NCBI RefSeq assembly: GCF_900105905.1
Contig: NZ_FNSV01000005.1
Coordinates: 3,162,001-3,226,000 of the forward strand
Source of the DNA: Rhodococcus koreensis
Lineage (GTDB): Bacteria > Actinomycetota > Actinomycetes > Mycobacteriales > Mycobacteriaceae
Length of the DNA stretch: 64,000 bases
Direction of reading: 5' to 3'
Positions 8,915 to 16,545 of this stretch are shown piece after piece. Positions within the stretch are counted from its first letter, which is position 1; the number at the start of each line of letters is the position of its first letter. The notes beneath the pieces are model-generated. The model was not told where the DNA came from and did no database searches. It worked only from the letters and a program-made list of their open reading frames with translations. Made by a program: the position numbers and the translations under genes.

Positions 8915-9391
8915 TCAGTCCACCACGAACACCGTGAGACGGACCTCGCCGGGCAGTCGTTCGCCGGTGCCGACGAGGATCCGCGAGCGCAGCCACGACC
9001 ACCGGCCCTCGGCGGCGGCGAGCCGCGGCGTGCAGCGGAAGTAGACACGCTCGGGCGGCACGGGCTCACCCGCGACCAGCCGGGCGATGTCTTCCGGGGT
9101 GCCCGAGCGAAGGCCGAAGTTGGTGACGTAGATCCGGTCGCCGTCGTCGGTCTCGATCGCGTACTTGGCCTCGAGTTCGGTGAGCGTGGGCGAGCTGAGC
9201 ACCTGGAAGTCCGCCCCGACCGGCAACACGGTGCCGCGGAGTTCGGGGCCCTCGACGCGTCCCCCGACTATGGGGATGATGCGGCGGGTGCCTTCGGGTG
9301 TGGATCCGATCTCCACCGGATCGGCGACCTGCACGACAAACGTGGCGAGGAACGACAGGCCGGGCGGGGCCGGGGCGAGCAGGTCGGTCAT
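8915..9391 (-). CDS. DUF3237 (UPF0311) family protein
   Basis: A 158-residue protein matching the DUF3237 beta-barrel family by its pattern PIVGGRVEGPELRGTVLPVG and VYFRCTPRLAAAEGRWSWL. Members often sit beside aromatic or CoA-thioester catabolic genes, but no reaction is established that I can name. It lies 6 bases after the MarR gene and 6 before the LysR gene, and a small gene of unknown function occupies a comparable place in the corynebacterial phd cluster as I recall it. No signal peptide. Confidence 0.75.
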   Translation of the reverse strand: MTDLLAPAPPGLSFLATFVVQVADPVEIGSTPEGTRRIIPIVGGRVEGPELRGTVLPVGADFQVLSSPTLTELEAKYAIETDDGDRIYVTNFGLRSGTPEDIARLVAGEPVPPERVYFRCTPRLAAAEGRWSWLRSRILVGTGERLPGEVRLTVFVVD

Positions 9392-9397
9392 CGTGCC

Positions 9398-9838
9398 CTA
9401 CTCGGGATGTGCGGGAAAGGCGATGCTCTGCAATGTATCCCGCATCTGATTCACGACCGATTCGGGGATGCCCTCGAAATAGCGTCCGTGGGCGGCGTCG
9501 ACGCGGGCCTTGGCATCGTCGCGGAGCCGCCTGCCCTCGTCGGTCGCGGCGATCAGTTTGTTGCGGCGGTCGGAGGGGTCGAGGGTGCGCACGACGAGTC
9601 CGCGTTCCTCGAGTTCGTCGACGAGCCCCACGATCTGGCTGGGGTCGAGGCCCATGGTGGCGGCCACTCCGCGCTGGTTGACGCCCTCGGCCTGTTCGCA
9701 CGCGAGCACCAGGACCGAATAGGACCGCACCCGCAGCCCCGTGGGAACGAGAGCCTTGTTCACCGAGCCCAGCACCATTCCGCCGACGCGCGAGAGCAGG
9801 AACCCGATGTCGTCCGATAACGCCTGCGCCTCTGCCAT
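9398..9838 (-). CDS. couR: MarR-family repressor (CouR/PhdR-like)
   Basis: A 146-residue MarR protein with a winged HTH (about 50-105): GVAATMGLDPSQIVGLVDEL followed by the wing LDPSDRRNKLIAAT. In Rhodococcus and Corynebacterium the regulator of this pathway is of this type; CouR is reported to release DNA on binding p-coumaroyl-CoA. It is divergent from the SDR gene, and the intergenic palindrome at 9884-9904 is a likely operator for both directions. The second palindrome at 1088-1104 would place the transporter/ligase genes in the same regulon. Assignment rests on context as well as family. Confidence 0.82.
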   Translation of the reverse strand: MAEAQALSDDIGFLLSRVGGMVLGSVNKALVPTGLRVRSYSVLVLACEQAEGVNQRGVAATMGLDPSQIVGLVDELEERGLVVRTLDPSDRRNKLIAATDEGRRLRDDAKARVDAAHGRYFEGIPESVVNQMRDTLQSIAFPAHPE

Positions 9839-9883
9839 GCGACGACCCCCTTCCGATGAGTGTCGCTAGAGTAGCAGATCTTA

Positions 9884-9904
9884 ATGATTGACTTTCTCAA
9901 TCAT
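9884..9904. promoter_or_regulatory. Candidate CouR operator in the couR/SDR intergenic region
   Basis: ATGATTGA-CTTTC-TCAATCAT is an 8-bp perfect inverted repeat with a 5-bp spacer. It lies 45 bp upstream of the MarR start and 48 bp upstream of the SDR start, and shares ATTGA-N5-TCAAT with 1089-1103. A further AATGATTA follows at 9906-9913. Confidence 0.65.
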
Positions 9905-9952
9905 CAATGATTACGTGTGATTCAGCGAACACGACCTTAGGAGAATCACGAC

Positions 9953-10864
9953 ATGGACCTCACCGACAAAGTCACCGTCGTCACCGGCAGCGGACAGGGC
10001 CTCGGGCTCGCCTACGCCAAGGACCTGGTGCGGCACGGCGCCGCGGTCGTGATCAACGACGTCAACCAGGCCACCGCCGACGCCGCCGTCGCCGAGATCA
10101 CCGCGGCGGGTGGCCGAGCCGTCGCCGTCGTCGCCCCGGTCGGCAGCACCGACACCGCCCAGAAGCTGGTCGCCGGGGCGGTCGACGCGTTCGGACGCCT
10201 CGACGTCATGGTCACCAACGCCGGCATCCTCCGCGACAAGGTGCTGTGGAAGATGACCGACGACGACTTCGACGCCGTGGTGGGCGTGCACCTGCGCGGC
10301 ACCTTCACGTGCGTCCGCGAGGCCGTCCTGAAGTTCCGCGAGCAGGGCGACGGCGGCCGCATCATCTGCATCGGCTCCCCCGCCGGCCAGCGCGGCAACT
10401 TCGGGCAGACCAACTACTCCGGCGCCAAGTCCGGCATCGTCGGCATGGTCCGCACCTGGGCGCTCGAACTGCAGCGCGCCGGCATCACCGCCAACGCCGT
10501 CTGCCCGGTCGCCGCGACCGCGATGACCGAGACCGTCCCGTTCCTCGCCCCCTACATCGAGAGCATGAAGAACGGCGAACCGCTGCCCGACATCATCCGC
10601 CGCGAGGTGGGCATGGGCAGCCCCGACGACGCCGCGGGCATCATCTCGTTCCTCGCCTCCGACGCGGCAGCCGAGATCACCGGACAGGCGTTCGCCGTCG
10701 GTGGCGACCGGCTCGCACTGTGGTCGCACCCCGAACTCACCGCGGTCGAGTACCACGACGGTGGCTGGTCGGCCGACGACATCGCCGCACAGTGGACGGC
10801 CACGTTCGGCGAGTCCGTGCAGTCCGTCGGCGAGGAATTCCCCGAGGAGTTGATGGCCAAGTGA
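9953..10864 (+). CDS. SDR-family 3-hydroxyacyl-CoA dehydrogenase (CouN-like)
   Basis: A 303-residue short-chain dehydrogenase: cofactor motif TGSGQGLG near residue 13, NAG near 90, catalytic Ser in IGSPAG and the YSGAK motif near residue 160. It should oxidise the 3-hydroxy-3-arylpropanoyl-CoA to the beta-keto thioester with NAD(P)+. The order SDR, amidohydrolase, MaoC is consistent with the RHA1 couNOM transcription unit, so this is probably couN. AGGAG precedes the ATG. Its TGA overlaps the GTG start of the next gene (GTGA, 4 bases). Confidence 0.85.
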   Translation: MDLTDKVTVVTGSGQGLGLAYAKDLVRHGAAVVINDVNQATADAAVAEITAAGGRAVAVVAPVGSTDTAQKLVAGAVDAFGRLDVMVTNAGILRDKVLWKMTDDDFDAVVGVHLRGTFTCVREAVLKFREQGDGGRIICIGSPAGQRGNFGQTNYSGAKSGIVGMVRTWALELQRAGITANAVCPVAATAMTETVPFLAPYIESMKNGEPLPDIIRREVGMGSPDDAAGIISFLASDAAAEITGQAFAVGGDRLALWSHPELTAVEYHDGGWSADDIAAQWTATFGESVQSVGEEFPEELMAK

Positions 10865-11751
10865 GCCGCTACGAGTACGGCATCGACTTCGACACGATCG
10901 ACGCCATCGACATCCACACCCACGTCGAGATCGATGGCTGCGGACACCGGTCCCTCGACGACGAACTGATGGCCGCGTCCGAGAAATACTTCAAGTCCGG
11001 CGAGGAACGCACCCCGTCCATCGACGCGATCGCCGACCACTACCGGGCCCGCAACATGGCGGCGGTCGTGTTCACGGTCGACGCGGCTTCCGCCAGCGGA
11101 CACGCCGCGAACTCCGTCGAGGAGATCGCCGAGGGCGCCGCCCGCCACAACGACGTCCTCATCCCGTTCGGCTCCGTCGACCCCTGGCAAGGCAAGGCCG
11201 CCGTCCGCCGCGTCCACCACCTCGTCGACGACTTCGGCGTCAAGGGCTTCAAATTCCACCCCAGCATGCAGGGATTCGAGCCGAACGACCGCCGGTTCTA
11301 CCCGCTCTACGACGCCATCACCGAGGCCGGGGTCCCCGCCCTCTTCCACACCGGCCAGACCGGCATCGGCGCCGGACTGCCCGGCGGACACGGCATCAAA
11401 CTGCGCTACTCCGACCCGATGCTCCTCGACGACGTCGCCGCCGACTTCCCCGACCTCACCGTGATCATGGCCCACCCCGCCGTCCCGTGGGTCGACGCGC
11501 AGATCTCCATCGCCACCCACAAGGCCAACGTCTACATCGACCTGTCCGGATGGTCGCCGAAATACTTCCCGCCGCAGCTGGTCAAGGCCGCCAACAGCAT
11601 GCTCCGCGGCAAGGTGCTGTTCGGGTCCGACTTCCCCGTCATCCAGGTCGACCGCTGGATCAAGGACTTCGAGAACCTCGACATCAAACCGGAGGTCGCA
11701 CCGCTGATCTTCAAGCAGAACGCCCTGCGTGTTCTCGGTATCAAAGACTAG
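10861..11751 (+). CDS. couO: Amidohydrolase-2 family beta-ketoacyl-CoA hydrolase (CouO-like)
   Basis: A 296-residue TIM-barrel amidohydrolase. The metal site shows as DIHTHVE near residue 16, KGFKFHPS near 130, FHTGQT near 163, MAHPA and FGSDFP. Counting back from the C-terminus, the Asp of GSDFP is residue 257, the residue reported as essential (D257N) in R. jostii CouO, which replaces thiolase and thioesterase by hydrolysing the beta-keto thioester. I chose GTG 10861, which overlaps the upstream stop; the open frame further 5' is only the shadow of the SDR gene. This is the strongest single identification of the cluster. Confidence 0.88.
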   Translation: MSRYEYGIDFDTIDAIDIHTHVEIDGCGHRSLDDELMAASEKYFKSGEERTPSIDAIADHYRARNMAAVVFTVDAASASGHAANSVEEIAEGAARHNDVLIPFGSVDPWQGKAAVRRVHHLVDDFGVKGFKFHPSMQGFEPNDRRFYPLYDAITEAGVPALFHTGQTGIGAGLPGGHGIKLRYSDPMLLDDVAADFPDLTVIMAHPAVPWVDAQISIATHKANVYIDLSGWSPKYFPPQLVKAANSMLRGKVLFGSDFPVIQVDRWIKDFENLDIKPEVAPLIFKQNALRVLGIKD

Positions 11752-11761
11752 GAGCCCTGAC

Positions 11762-12241
11762 ATGAGCACCACCGCCGCCACCACCACCCGGGTCGCCACC
11801 CTCGCAGACCTCGCCGCACTCGAGGGCACGTCGCTGGGCACCAGCTCGTGGATCGACATCCCGCAGCAGCGAATCGACACGTTCGCCGATGCCACCGACG
11901 ACCACCAATGGATCCACGTCGACCCCGAACGCGCCCGGGCCGAGAGCCCGTTCGGCGGACCCATCGCCCACGGGTACCTCACGTTGTCGCTGATCATCCC
12001 CATGTGGGACGAGATCCTGACCGTCGACAGCGTCACCATGGCCGTCAACTACGGGCTGAACAAGGTCCGGTTCACCAGCCCCGTGCCCGCCGAAGGACGC
12101 GTCCGGCTCAGCGCGACGCTGCAGTCCGTCGAACAGCTGCCCAAGGGCGGCGTCCAGGTGACGGTCGCGGGGCAGATCGAACTCGAGGGCAGCGAGCGAC
12201 CCGCGGTAGTCGTCGAGGCCGTGTACCGCTTCTTCGAGTAG
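11762..12241 (+). CDS. MaoC-like enoyl-CoA hydratase (CouM-like)
   Basis: A 159-residue single hot-dog domain protein with the hydratase-2 motif DATDDHQWIHVDPERA (catalytic Asp/His near residues 40-45) followed by PFGGPIAHGYLTLSL. It should hydrate the cinnamoyl-CoA double bond. ATG 11762 has AGGAG (11750-11754) at 7 bases; an in-frame ATG at 11729 overlaps couO and has no such site. Last gene of the SDR-amidohydrolase-MaoC operon. Its terminator hairpin has been split by the IS that follows. Confidence 0.85.
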   Translation: MSTTAATTTRVATLADLAALEGTSLGTSSWIDIPQQRIDTFADATDDHQWIHVDPERARAESPFGGPIAHGYLTLSLIIPMWDEILTVDSVTMAVNYGLNKVRFTSPVPAEGRVRLSATLQSVEQLPKGGVQVTVAGQIELEGSERPAVVVEAVYRFFE

Positions 12242-12248
12242 ACCACCT

Positions 12249-12267
12249 GTGAGTACTTGTTAACGTC
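12249..12267. repeat. Palindromic repeat copy 3, left arm (split by IS)
   Basis: GTGAGTACTTGTTAACGTC is identical to the left arm and loop start of copy 1. Its right arm resumes at 14081 beyond the IS, so the element entered the loop. Confidence 0.85.
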
Positions 12268-14075
12268 GGGGGGGCTGTTGCAAAATTCCGGGTCGGGGTG
12301 TCCGCGTGTCACCATGGTCTGACCTGGGGTTTTCTGGATAATGTGTTGGTGGCCAAGGGATATCGACCGGTGAATCGTGATCAGCAGTTCCTGTTGCCGC
12401 CGGACATGCGGGAGTGGGTGCCGCCCACGCATCCGGTGTGGACGGTGATCGAGATCGTCGACGAGCACCTCGACACCTCGGCGTTCCACGCTTCTCGTCG
12501 CACCGGGGGCGCCGGCCGGGCCGGGTACGACCCGGACATGCTGGTGACCCTGCTGATCTGGGCGTGGTCACGGGGGATGCGGTCCTCCCGGCAGATCGAG
12601 CGGGCCTGCACCGAGGTGGTGTCCTACCGGGTGATCTGCGCCGGCGACACCCCCGACCACGTGACGATCTCCCGGTTCCGCAAGGACAACCACACCGCCT
12701 GTCAGGACCTGTTCACGCAGGTCCTGATCCTGGCGGCGTCGCTGGGGTTGGGGCGGCTCGAAACGATCGCGTTGGACGGGGTGAAGATCGCCTCGAACGC
12801 CTCGAAGGACGCCAACCGCACCGAGGCCGGGCTCCGCAAGGCCGCCGCCGCCGAGGCCGCGCGGATCGCCGCGGCCGCCGCGGCGGCGCACGCGGCCACC
12901 GATGATGCCGAGGACGACCTCTACGGCGAGGACGATCCGGGCCCGGGCCAGGTGCCGGCGGAGTTGGCCGATCCGGGCACCCGGTCGGCGCGGATCGCGG
13001 AGGCGTTGGCGCAGCTCGACGCGGACAAGCGGGCCGAGCAGGCCGAGCGGGACGGGAAGTCACGGCACTACCTGGCCCGGCTCGACGCCGGCCAGACGGT
13101 GATGGGCCGGGTCCCGGTCGGGGCCGAGGTCGCCGCCGCCGAGCGGCGACTGGCCCAGGCGGTCACCGCCCAGCAGGCGGTGCTCGACCGATTCGAGGAG
13201 CGCACCGCGTCCGGGGCCCGGGGCGGGTTCGTCCCGAAACCGGTCGCCGAGCACCACCTGGTCCGGCGGCGGCGCACCGAACTCGACACCGCCCTGCGCA
13301 AGCAGGCCGCACGCGATGCCACCGCCGGGCAGCGTCGCCGCAACACCACCGACCCCGACTCGCGGCTGCAGCCGCTACGCGGCGGCGGCTGGCTGCAGGG
13401 CTACAACTGCCAGGCCTTCACCAGCGTGGACGGGGTGATCCTGGCCACCGGGGTCGGGACCGGCCCCGCCGACTACGACTACTTCCCCGAGATGGTCGAC
13501 AAGGCCGGTAAGGCCGCGCAGCTGATCGACACCACCCGCCGCCACACCAACCCGAACCCCGCCCCCGCTCCGGCTCCGGCTCCGGAGGAGTTGATCGGGG
13601 TGATGCTCTTCGACGCCGGCTACTGCTCCCGCGAGAATCTGACCGCCCCAGGCCCGGACCGGTTGATCGCCACCGGCAAAGCCCGTGACCTCGAAACCGC
13701 GGCGGCCGAGAACCCGGTCACCGGATCCCCACCACCACAAGCCGATCCGATCGCAGCGATGACCCACCGACTGCGCACCGAGGCCGGCATCGCCACCTAC
13801 CGCCAACGCTCACCCATCGCCGAAACCGTGTTCGGGCACGCCAAACACAACCTCGGATTCCGCCGGTTCACCAGCCGCGGCCTCGACCGGGCCCGCAGCG
13901 AATGGGCCTTCCACGCCGCGGTCCACAACATCGGCAAGATCCTCACCCACCTGACCGCAGGAAACACCCTCCCGGCCACCACCTGACCAGGCGGGGCCAC
14001 CCCCGCCCGCACCGGCACCCGCCCAACGCGCCGAACACAGCCACACCACCGTCACTCAATTCCGCAACATCCCCC
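12268..14075 (+). mobile_element. IS1182-like insertion sequence inserted in a hairpin loop
   Basis: About 1.8 kb carrying one transposase gene and bounded by imperfect inverted repeats: GGGGGCTGTTGCAAAATT at the left and, reverse-complemented at the right, GGGGGATGTTGCGGAATT. The left run is seven G, so the exact border is uncertain by 2-3 bases. GGG flanks both sides (12268-12270, 14076-14078) and might be a short target duplication. Outside it are the two arms of palindrome copy 3. The element looks intact and the transposase frame is open. Confidence 0.85.
12298..13986 (+). CDS. IS1182-family DDE transposase
   Basis: A 562-residue transposase. The N-terminal region with QQFLLPPDMREWVPPTHPVW is typical of IS1182/DUF772 proteins. 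Candidate catalytic acids are the Asp in LDGVKIASNAS, the Asp in FDAGYCSREN and the Glu in IAETVFGHAK. An Ala/Glu-rich insert of about 150 residues separates the first Asp from the YNCQAFTS region. The start is uncertain: GTG 12298 gives the longest frame, while GTG near 12350 (before AKGYRPVNRDQQF) starts closer to the conserved part. Confidence 0.88.
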   Translation: MSACHHGLTWGFLDNVLVAKGYRPVNRDQQFLLPPDMREWVPPTHPVWTVIEIVDEHLDTSAFHASRRTGGAGRAGYDPDMLVTLLIWAWSRGMRSSRQIERACTEVVSYRVICAGDTPDHVTISRFRKDNHTACQDLFTQVLILAASLGLGRLETIALDGVKIASNASKDANRTEAGLRKAAAAEAARIAAAAAAAHAATDDAEDDLYGEDDPGPGQVPAELADPGTRSARIAEALAQLDADKRAEQAERDGKSRHYLARLDAGQTVMGRVPVGAEVAAAERRLAQAVTAQQAVLDRFEERTASGARGGFVPKPVAEHHLVRRRRTELDTALRKQAARDATAGQRRRNTTDPDSRLQPLRGGGWLQGYNCQAFTSVDGVILATGVGTGPADYDYFPEMVDKAGKAAQLIDTTRRHTNPNPAPAPAPAPEELIGVMLFDAGYCSRENLTAPGPDRLIATGKARDLETAAAENPVTGSPPPQADPIAAMTHRLRTEAGIATYRQRSPIAETVFGHAKHNLGFRRFTSRGLDRARSEWAFHAAVHNIGKILTHLTAGNTLPATT

Positions 14076-14080
14076 GGGCG

Positions 14081-14096
14081 GTTAATAAGTACTCAC
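14081..14096. repeat. Palindromic repeat copy 3, right arm
   Basis: GTTAATAAGTACTCAC pairs with 12249-12264 apart from two positions. Before the insertion this copy lay between the convergent MaoC and small-protein genes, as copy 2 does between its neighbours. Confidence 0.8.
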
Positions 14097-14121
14097 AGGT
14101 GCCGGAGGCGCACCACCACTA

Positions 14122-14298
14122 CTACTCGGGCGCCTGGTCGTCGGGCTCGACCTGCTCCGCCTGCTCGCGCTCGGACGCGTTGCCCGCGATTCCCTTCGCC
14201 TCGCGTTCGGCCGCGAGCCGGTCTTCCATGTCGTCGACGAGGTCTGCGATCCGCTGGTGTTCGGGGAGCTGATCGTGTCGATCCGGATTCGCCTTCAT
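14122..14298 (-). CDS. Small charged hypothetical protein (58 aa)
   Basis: A 58-residue, Glu/Asp/Arg-rich, soluble protein with a likely helical stretch (RIADLVDDMEDRLAAEREAK) and no signal peptide or Cys. I chose ATG 14298 because AAGGAG lies 4 bases upstream; the longer frame to 14406 has no such site. I do not recognise the family. It is convergent with the IS and divergent from the pirin gene. Confidence 0.6.
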   Translation of the reverse strand: MKANPDRHDQLPEHQRIADLVDDMEDRLAAEREAKGIAGNASEREQAEQVEPDDQAPE

Positions 14299-14641
14299 CA
14301 CGCTCCTTCCGCCGGGTGCGACGTGCCGGAATCCTGCGACTCCTGGACGCACAATTCGAACTGTACGCCGCGGGCCCGGCAGAAGCGGGCATTCGTGGTG
14401 GTACAAACTGGACGGCCGTCTTTCATACTTTCCGGCCGTCGGCGAAACCCGTTGCCGAACAGCACCTTACGGAGCGTCGATCCTCCAATACCGCACTGCG
14501 CAACATCATTTCGGGATCGACTCGGGCACCTCCACCGCGACGAGCAGGCGATGAATTCGATGCACAATCGACACCGTCTCGCGAGTACCCGCAGCCGGCA
14601 CCTCGTACTCTGGACCGGGTACCACCCGAAGGAGGACCGAT
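14299..14641. other. Intergenic region between small protein and pirin genes
   Basis: A 343-base divergent promoter region with no convincing ORF. It carries the AAGGAGG (14629-14635) of the pirin gene, 6 bases before its ATG. I see no clear operator or RNA structure. Confidence 0.6.
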
Positions 14642-15406
14642 ATGCCAGCAGTCACCACACCTCACGTCTACGTTCATCGCGCCGGCGATCGGCTGAAAAC
14701 CAAGATTTCCTGGTTGGATTCGAAGCACTCGTTCTCCTTCGGCCAGCACTACGACCCCGACAACACGCACCACGGACTGCTCCTCGTCAACAACGACGAC
14801 ACGGTGCTCCCCGGTCAGGGATTCGACACCCATCCACACAAGGACATGGAGATCGTCACCTGGGTGCTGCGCGGCTCGCTCGTCCACCAGGACTCGATCG
14901 GCCACTCCGGCATCATCTATCCCGGCCTTGCGCAACGCATGAGCGCAGGCAAGGGCATCATGCATTCCGAGAAGAACGACAGCTGGCGCCTCGCCGGCGA
15001 GCAGCACCACGAGCCGGTGCATTTCGTCCAGATGTGGGTGGTACCCGACGAACCCGGGCTCGCCCCGAGTTACGAGCAACTCGAGATCGAGGACGAAATC
15101 CTCAAAGGCGGGCTGGTGCCCGTTGCGTCCGGAATGCCGGAATACAAGGACAATTCGGCCATCCGGATCAACAACAAGCACGCGGCGCTGCACGTCGCGC
15201 GACTCTTCCCCGGCGCACCGGTGACCCTTCCCGAAGCGCCGTTCCTGCACGTGTTCGTCGCCCGGGGCACCGCGGAGATGGAGGGTGTCGGCACCCTGTA
15301 CGAGGGCGACGCCGTCCGGTTGAGCGCCTCCGGTGGCCAGCAGATCTCCTCACACTCCGGCGCCGAGGTGCTCGTCTGGGAGATGCACGCCCGCCTCGGC
15401 GGCTGA
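14642..15406 (+). CDS. Pirin family bicupin protein (YhhW-like)
   Basis: A 254-residue pirin. The N-terminal cupin holds the metal-binding set FDTHPHKDMEIVTWV (two His) and, further on, GKGIMHSE (His and Glu), and a second cupin without metal ligands follows (about 150-250). Bacterial YhhW-type pirins can act as quercetin 2,3-dioxygenases; the native substrate here is unknown. The start has a strong AAGGAGG. A single-gene unit. Confidence 0.88.
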   Translation: MPAVTTPHVYVHRAGDRLKTKISWLDSKHSFSFGQHYDPDNTHHGLLLVNNDDTVLPGQGFDTHPHKDMEIVTWVLRGSLVHQDSIGHSGIIYPGLAQRMSAGKGIMHSEKNDSWRLAGEQHHEPVHFVQMWVVPDEPGLAPSYEQLEIEDEILKGGLVPVASGMPEYKDNSAIRINNKHAALHVARLFPGAPVTLPEAPFLHVFVARGTAEMEGVGTLYEGDAVRLSASGGQQISSHSGAEVLVWEMHARLGG

Positions 15407-15497
15407 GTTCCCAGCAAGTTCACAGCCGGGCGGAACGCCACGCGCAGGTTCGTGCGCCACGATCGAGGCACAGCCCGATCATGGAGAGGTACCCACA

Positions 15498-16469
15498 GTG
15501 AACAAGGACGTCGAGAAGAGCCGACTGCGCATCAGCCGCCGCCGCGCATTTGCGGTCGGGGGGACAGTGAGTCTGGGTGGGCTCATCGCCGCCTGCACCG
15601 GGAACGGGAGCAGCGGCACGTCGGCGTCGGCCACGTCGACCGCGGCCGCGTCGAGTGCGACGACGACGAGCGGCGACGCGGTGACGGCCCTGCTCGACCA
15701 GGCGCCGCAGTGCGTGATGGCCGTCGAGGAGACGCAGGGACCGTACTGGTTCGACGTCGACTCCATCCGCAGCGACATCCGCGAAGACCGGCCGGGGACG
15801 AACCTGCAGCTCGCACTGCGGTTGCAGGACCTGACGAACTGTTCCGCGGACGGCTCCGCCGCGGTGGTGAGCAACGCCGTCGTGGAGATCTGGCACTGCG
15901 ACGCGGGCGGCGTGTACTCCGGCTTCGAGTCGGGTTCGAAGGCCGCGGACCTCGGCGGCAACGGCGCGCCCGCCGGAGCACCGCCGGCAGGCGGGCCCGG
16001 CGACGGCGGCCAGCCCCCGGCCGGAGGTCCCGGTGGACCCGGTGGACCCGGCGGCCCCGGCGGCGACATGTCCGGCGGTTCGGGTGAGACGTCCGACGGG
16101 TCCTACAGCGTCGGCGACAGCGAGGCCACCACCACGGACGACGGCACCTACCTGCGCGGCGCTCAGACGACGGACGCGAACGGCATCGCCCAGTTCACGA
16201 CAATCTTCCCCGGCTGGTACACCGGCCGGACCACGCACATCCATCTCAAGGTGCACATCGACAAGAAGACGGTGCTCACCACCCAGCTGTACTTCGACGA
16301 GGCCCTGCTCGACGAGGTGTACGCGACGGCGCCGTACTCCGACCACACCGGACGGGAGAACAACGTGACCAACGCCACGGACGGCATCTACGACGACGCA
16401 GGCCTGCTGACGGTCGCCACGCAGTCGGACGGCTACCTCGCGGCGATCAACCTCGGCATCGACGTCTGA
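15498..16469 (+). CDS. Tat-exported lipoprotein, intradiol ring-cleavage dioxygenase-like
   Basis: A 323-residue protein with a Tat-type signal (SRRRAF at residues 14-19) and lipobox LIAAC near residue 34, so it is likely anchored outside the membrane. The C-terminal domain is intradiol-dioxygenase-like: candidate Fe ligands are Tyr in EETQGPYWFD, Tyr in PGWYTGRTTHIHLKV and the two His of that segment. A Gly/Pro/Ala-rich insert (about residues 160-195) interrupts the domain before DGTYLRGAQTTDANG. GTG 15498 has GGAGAGG at 8 bases. Extracellular members of this family occur widely in actinobacteria without a defined substrate. Confidence 0.82.
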   Translation: MNKDVEKSRLRISRRRAFAVGGTVSLGGLIAACTGNGSSGTSASATSTAAASSATTTSGDAVTALLDQAPQCVMAVEETQGPYWFDVDSIRSDIREDRPGTNLQLALRLQDLTNCSADGSAAVVSNAVVEIWHCDAGGVYSGFESGSKAADLGGNGAPAGAPPAGGPGDGGQPPAGGPGGPGGPGGPGGDMSGGSGETSDGSYSVGDSEATTTDDGTYLRGAQTTDANGIAQFTTIFPGWYTGRTTHIHLKVHIDKKTVLTTQLYFDEALLDEVYATAPYSDHTGRENNVTNATDGIYDDAGLLTVATQSDGYLAAINLGIDV

Positions 16470-16545
16470 CCGCTCCCCGGTCCTTTGTTTCGCCCTGAGC
16501 GCAGTGGTGGACCTGTCGGCGCGGAACGGTGTAAGGATGGAACGC

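Noticed and set aside
9907..10860. Arg-rich N-terminal half of the open frame leading into the amidohydrolase
   Set aside because: It is the out-of-frame shadow of the SDR gene; the amidohydrolase starts at GTG 10861.
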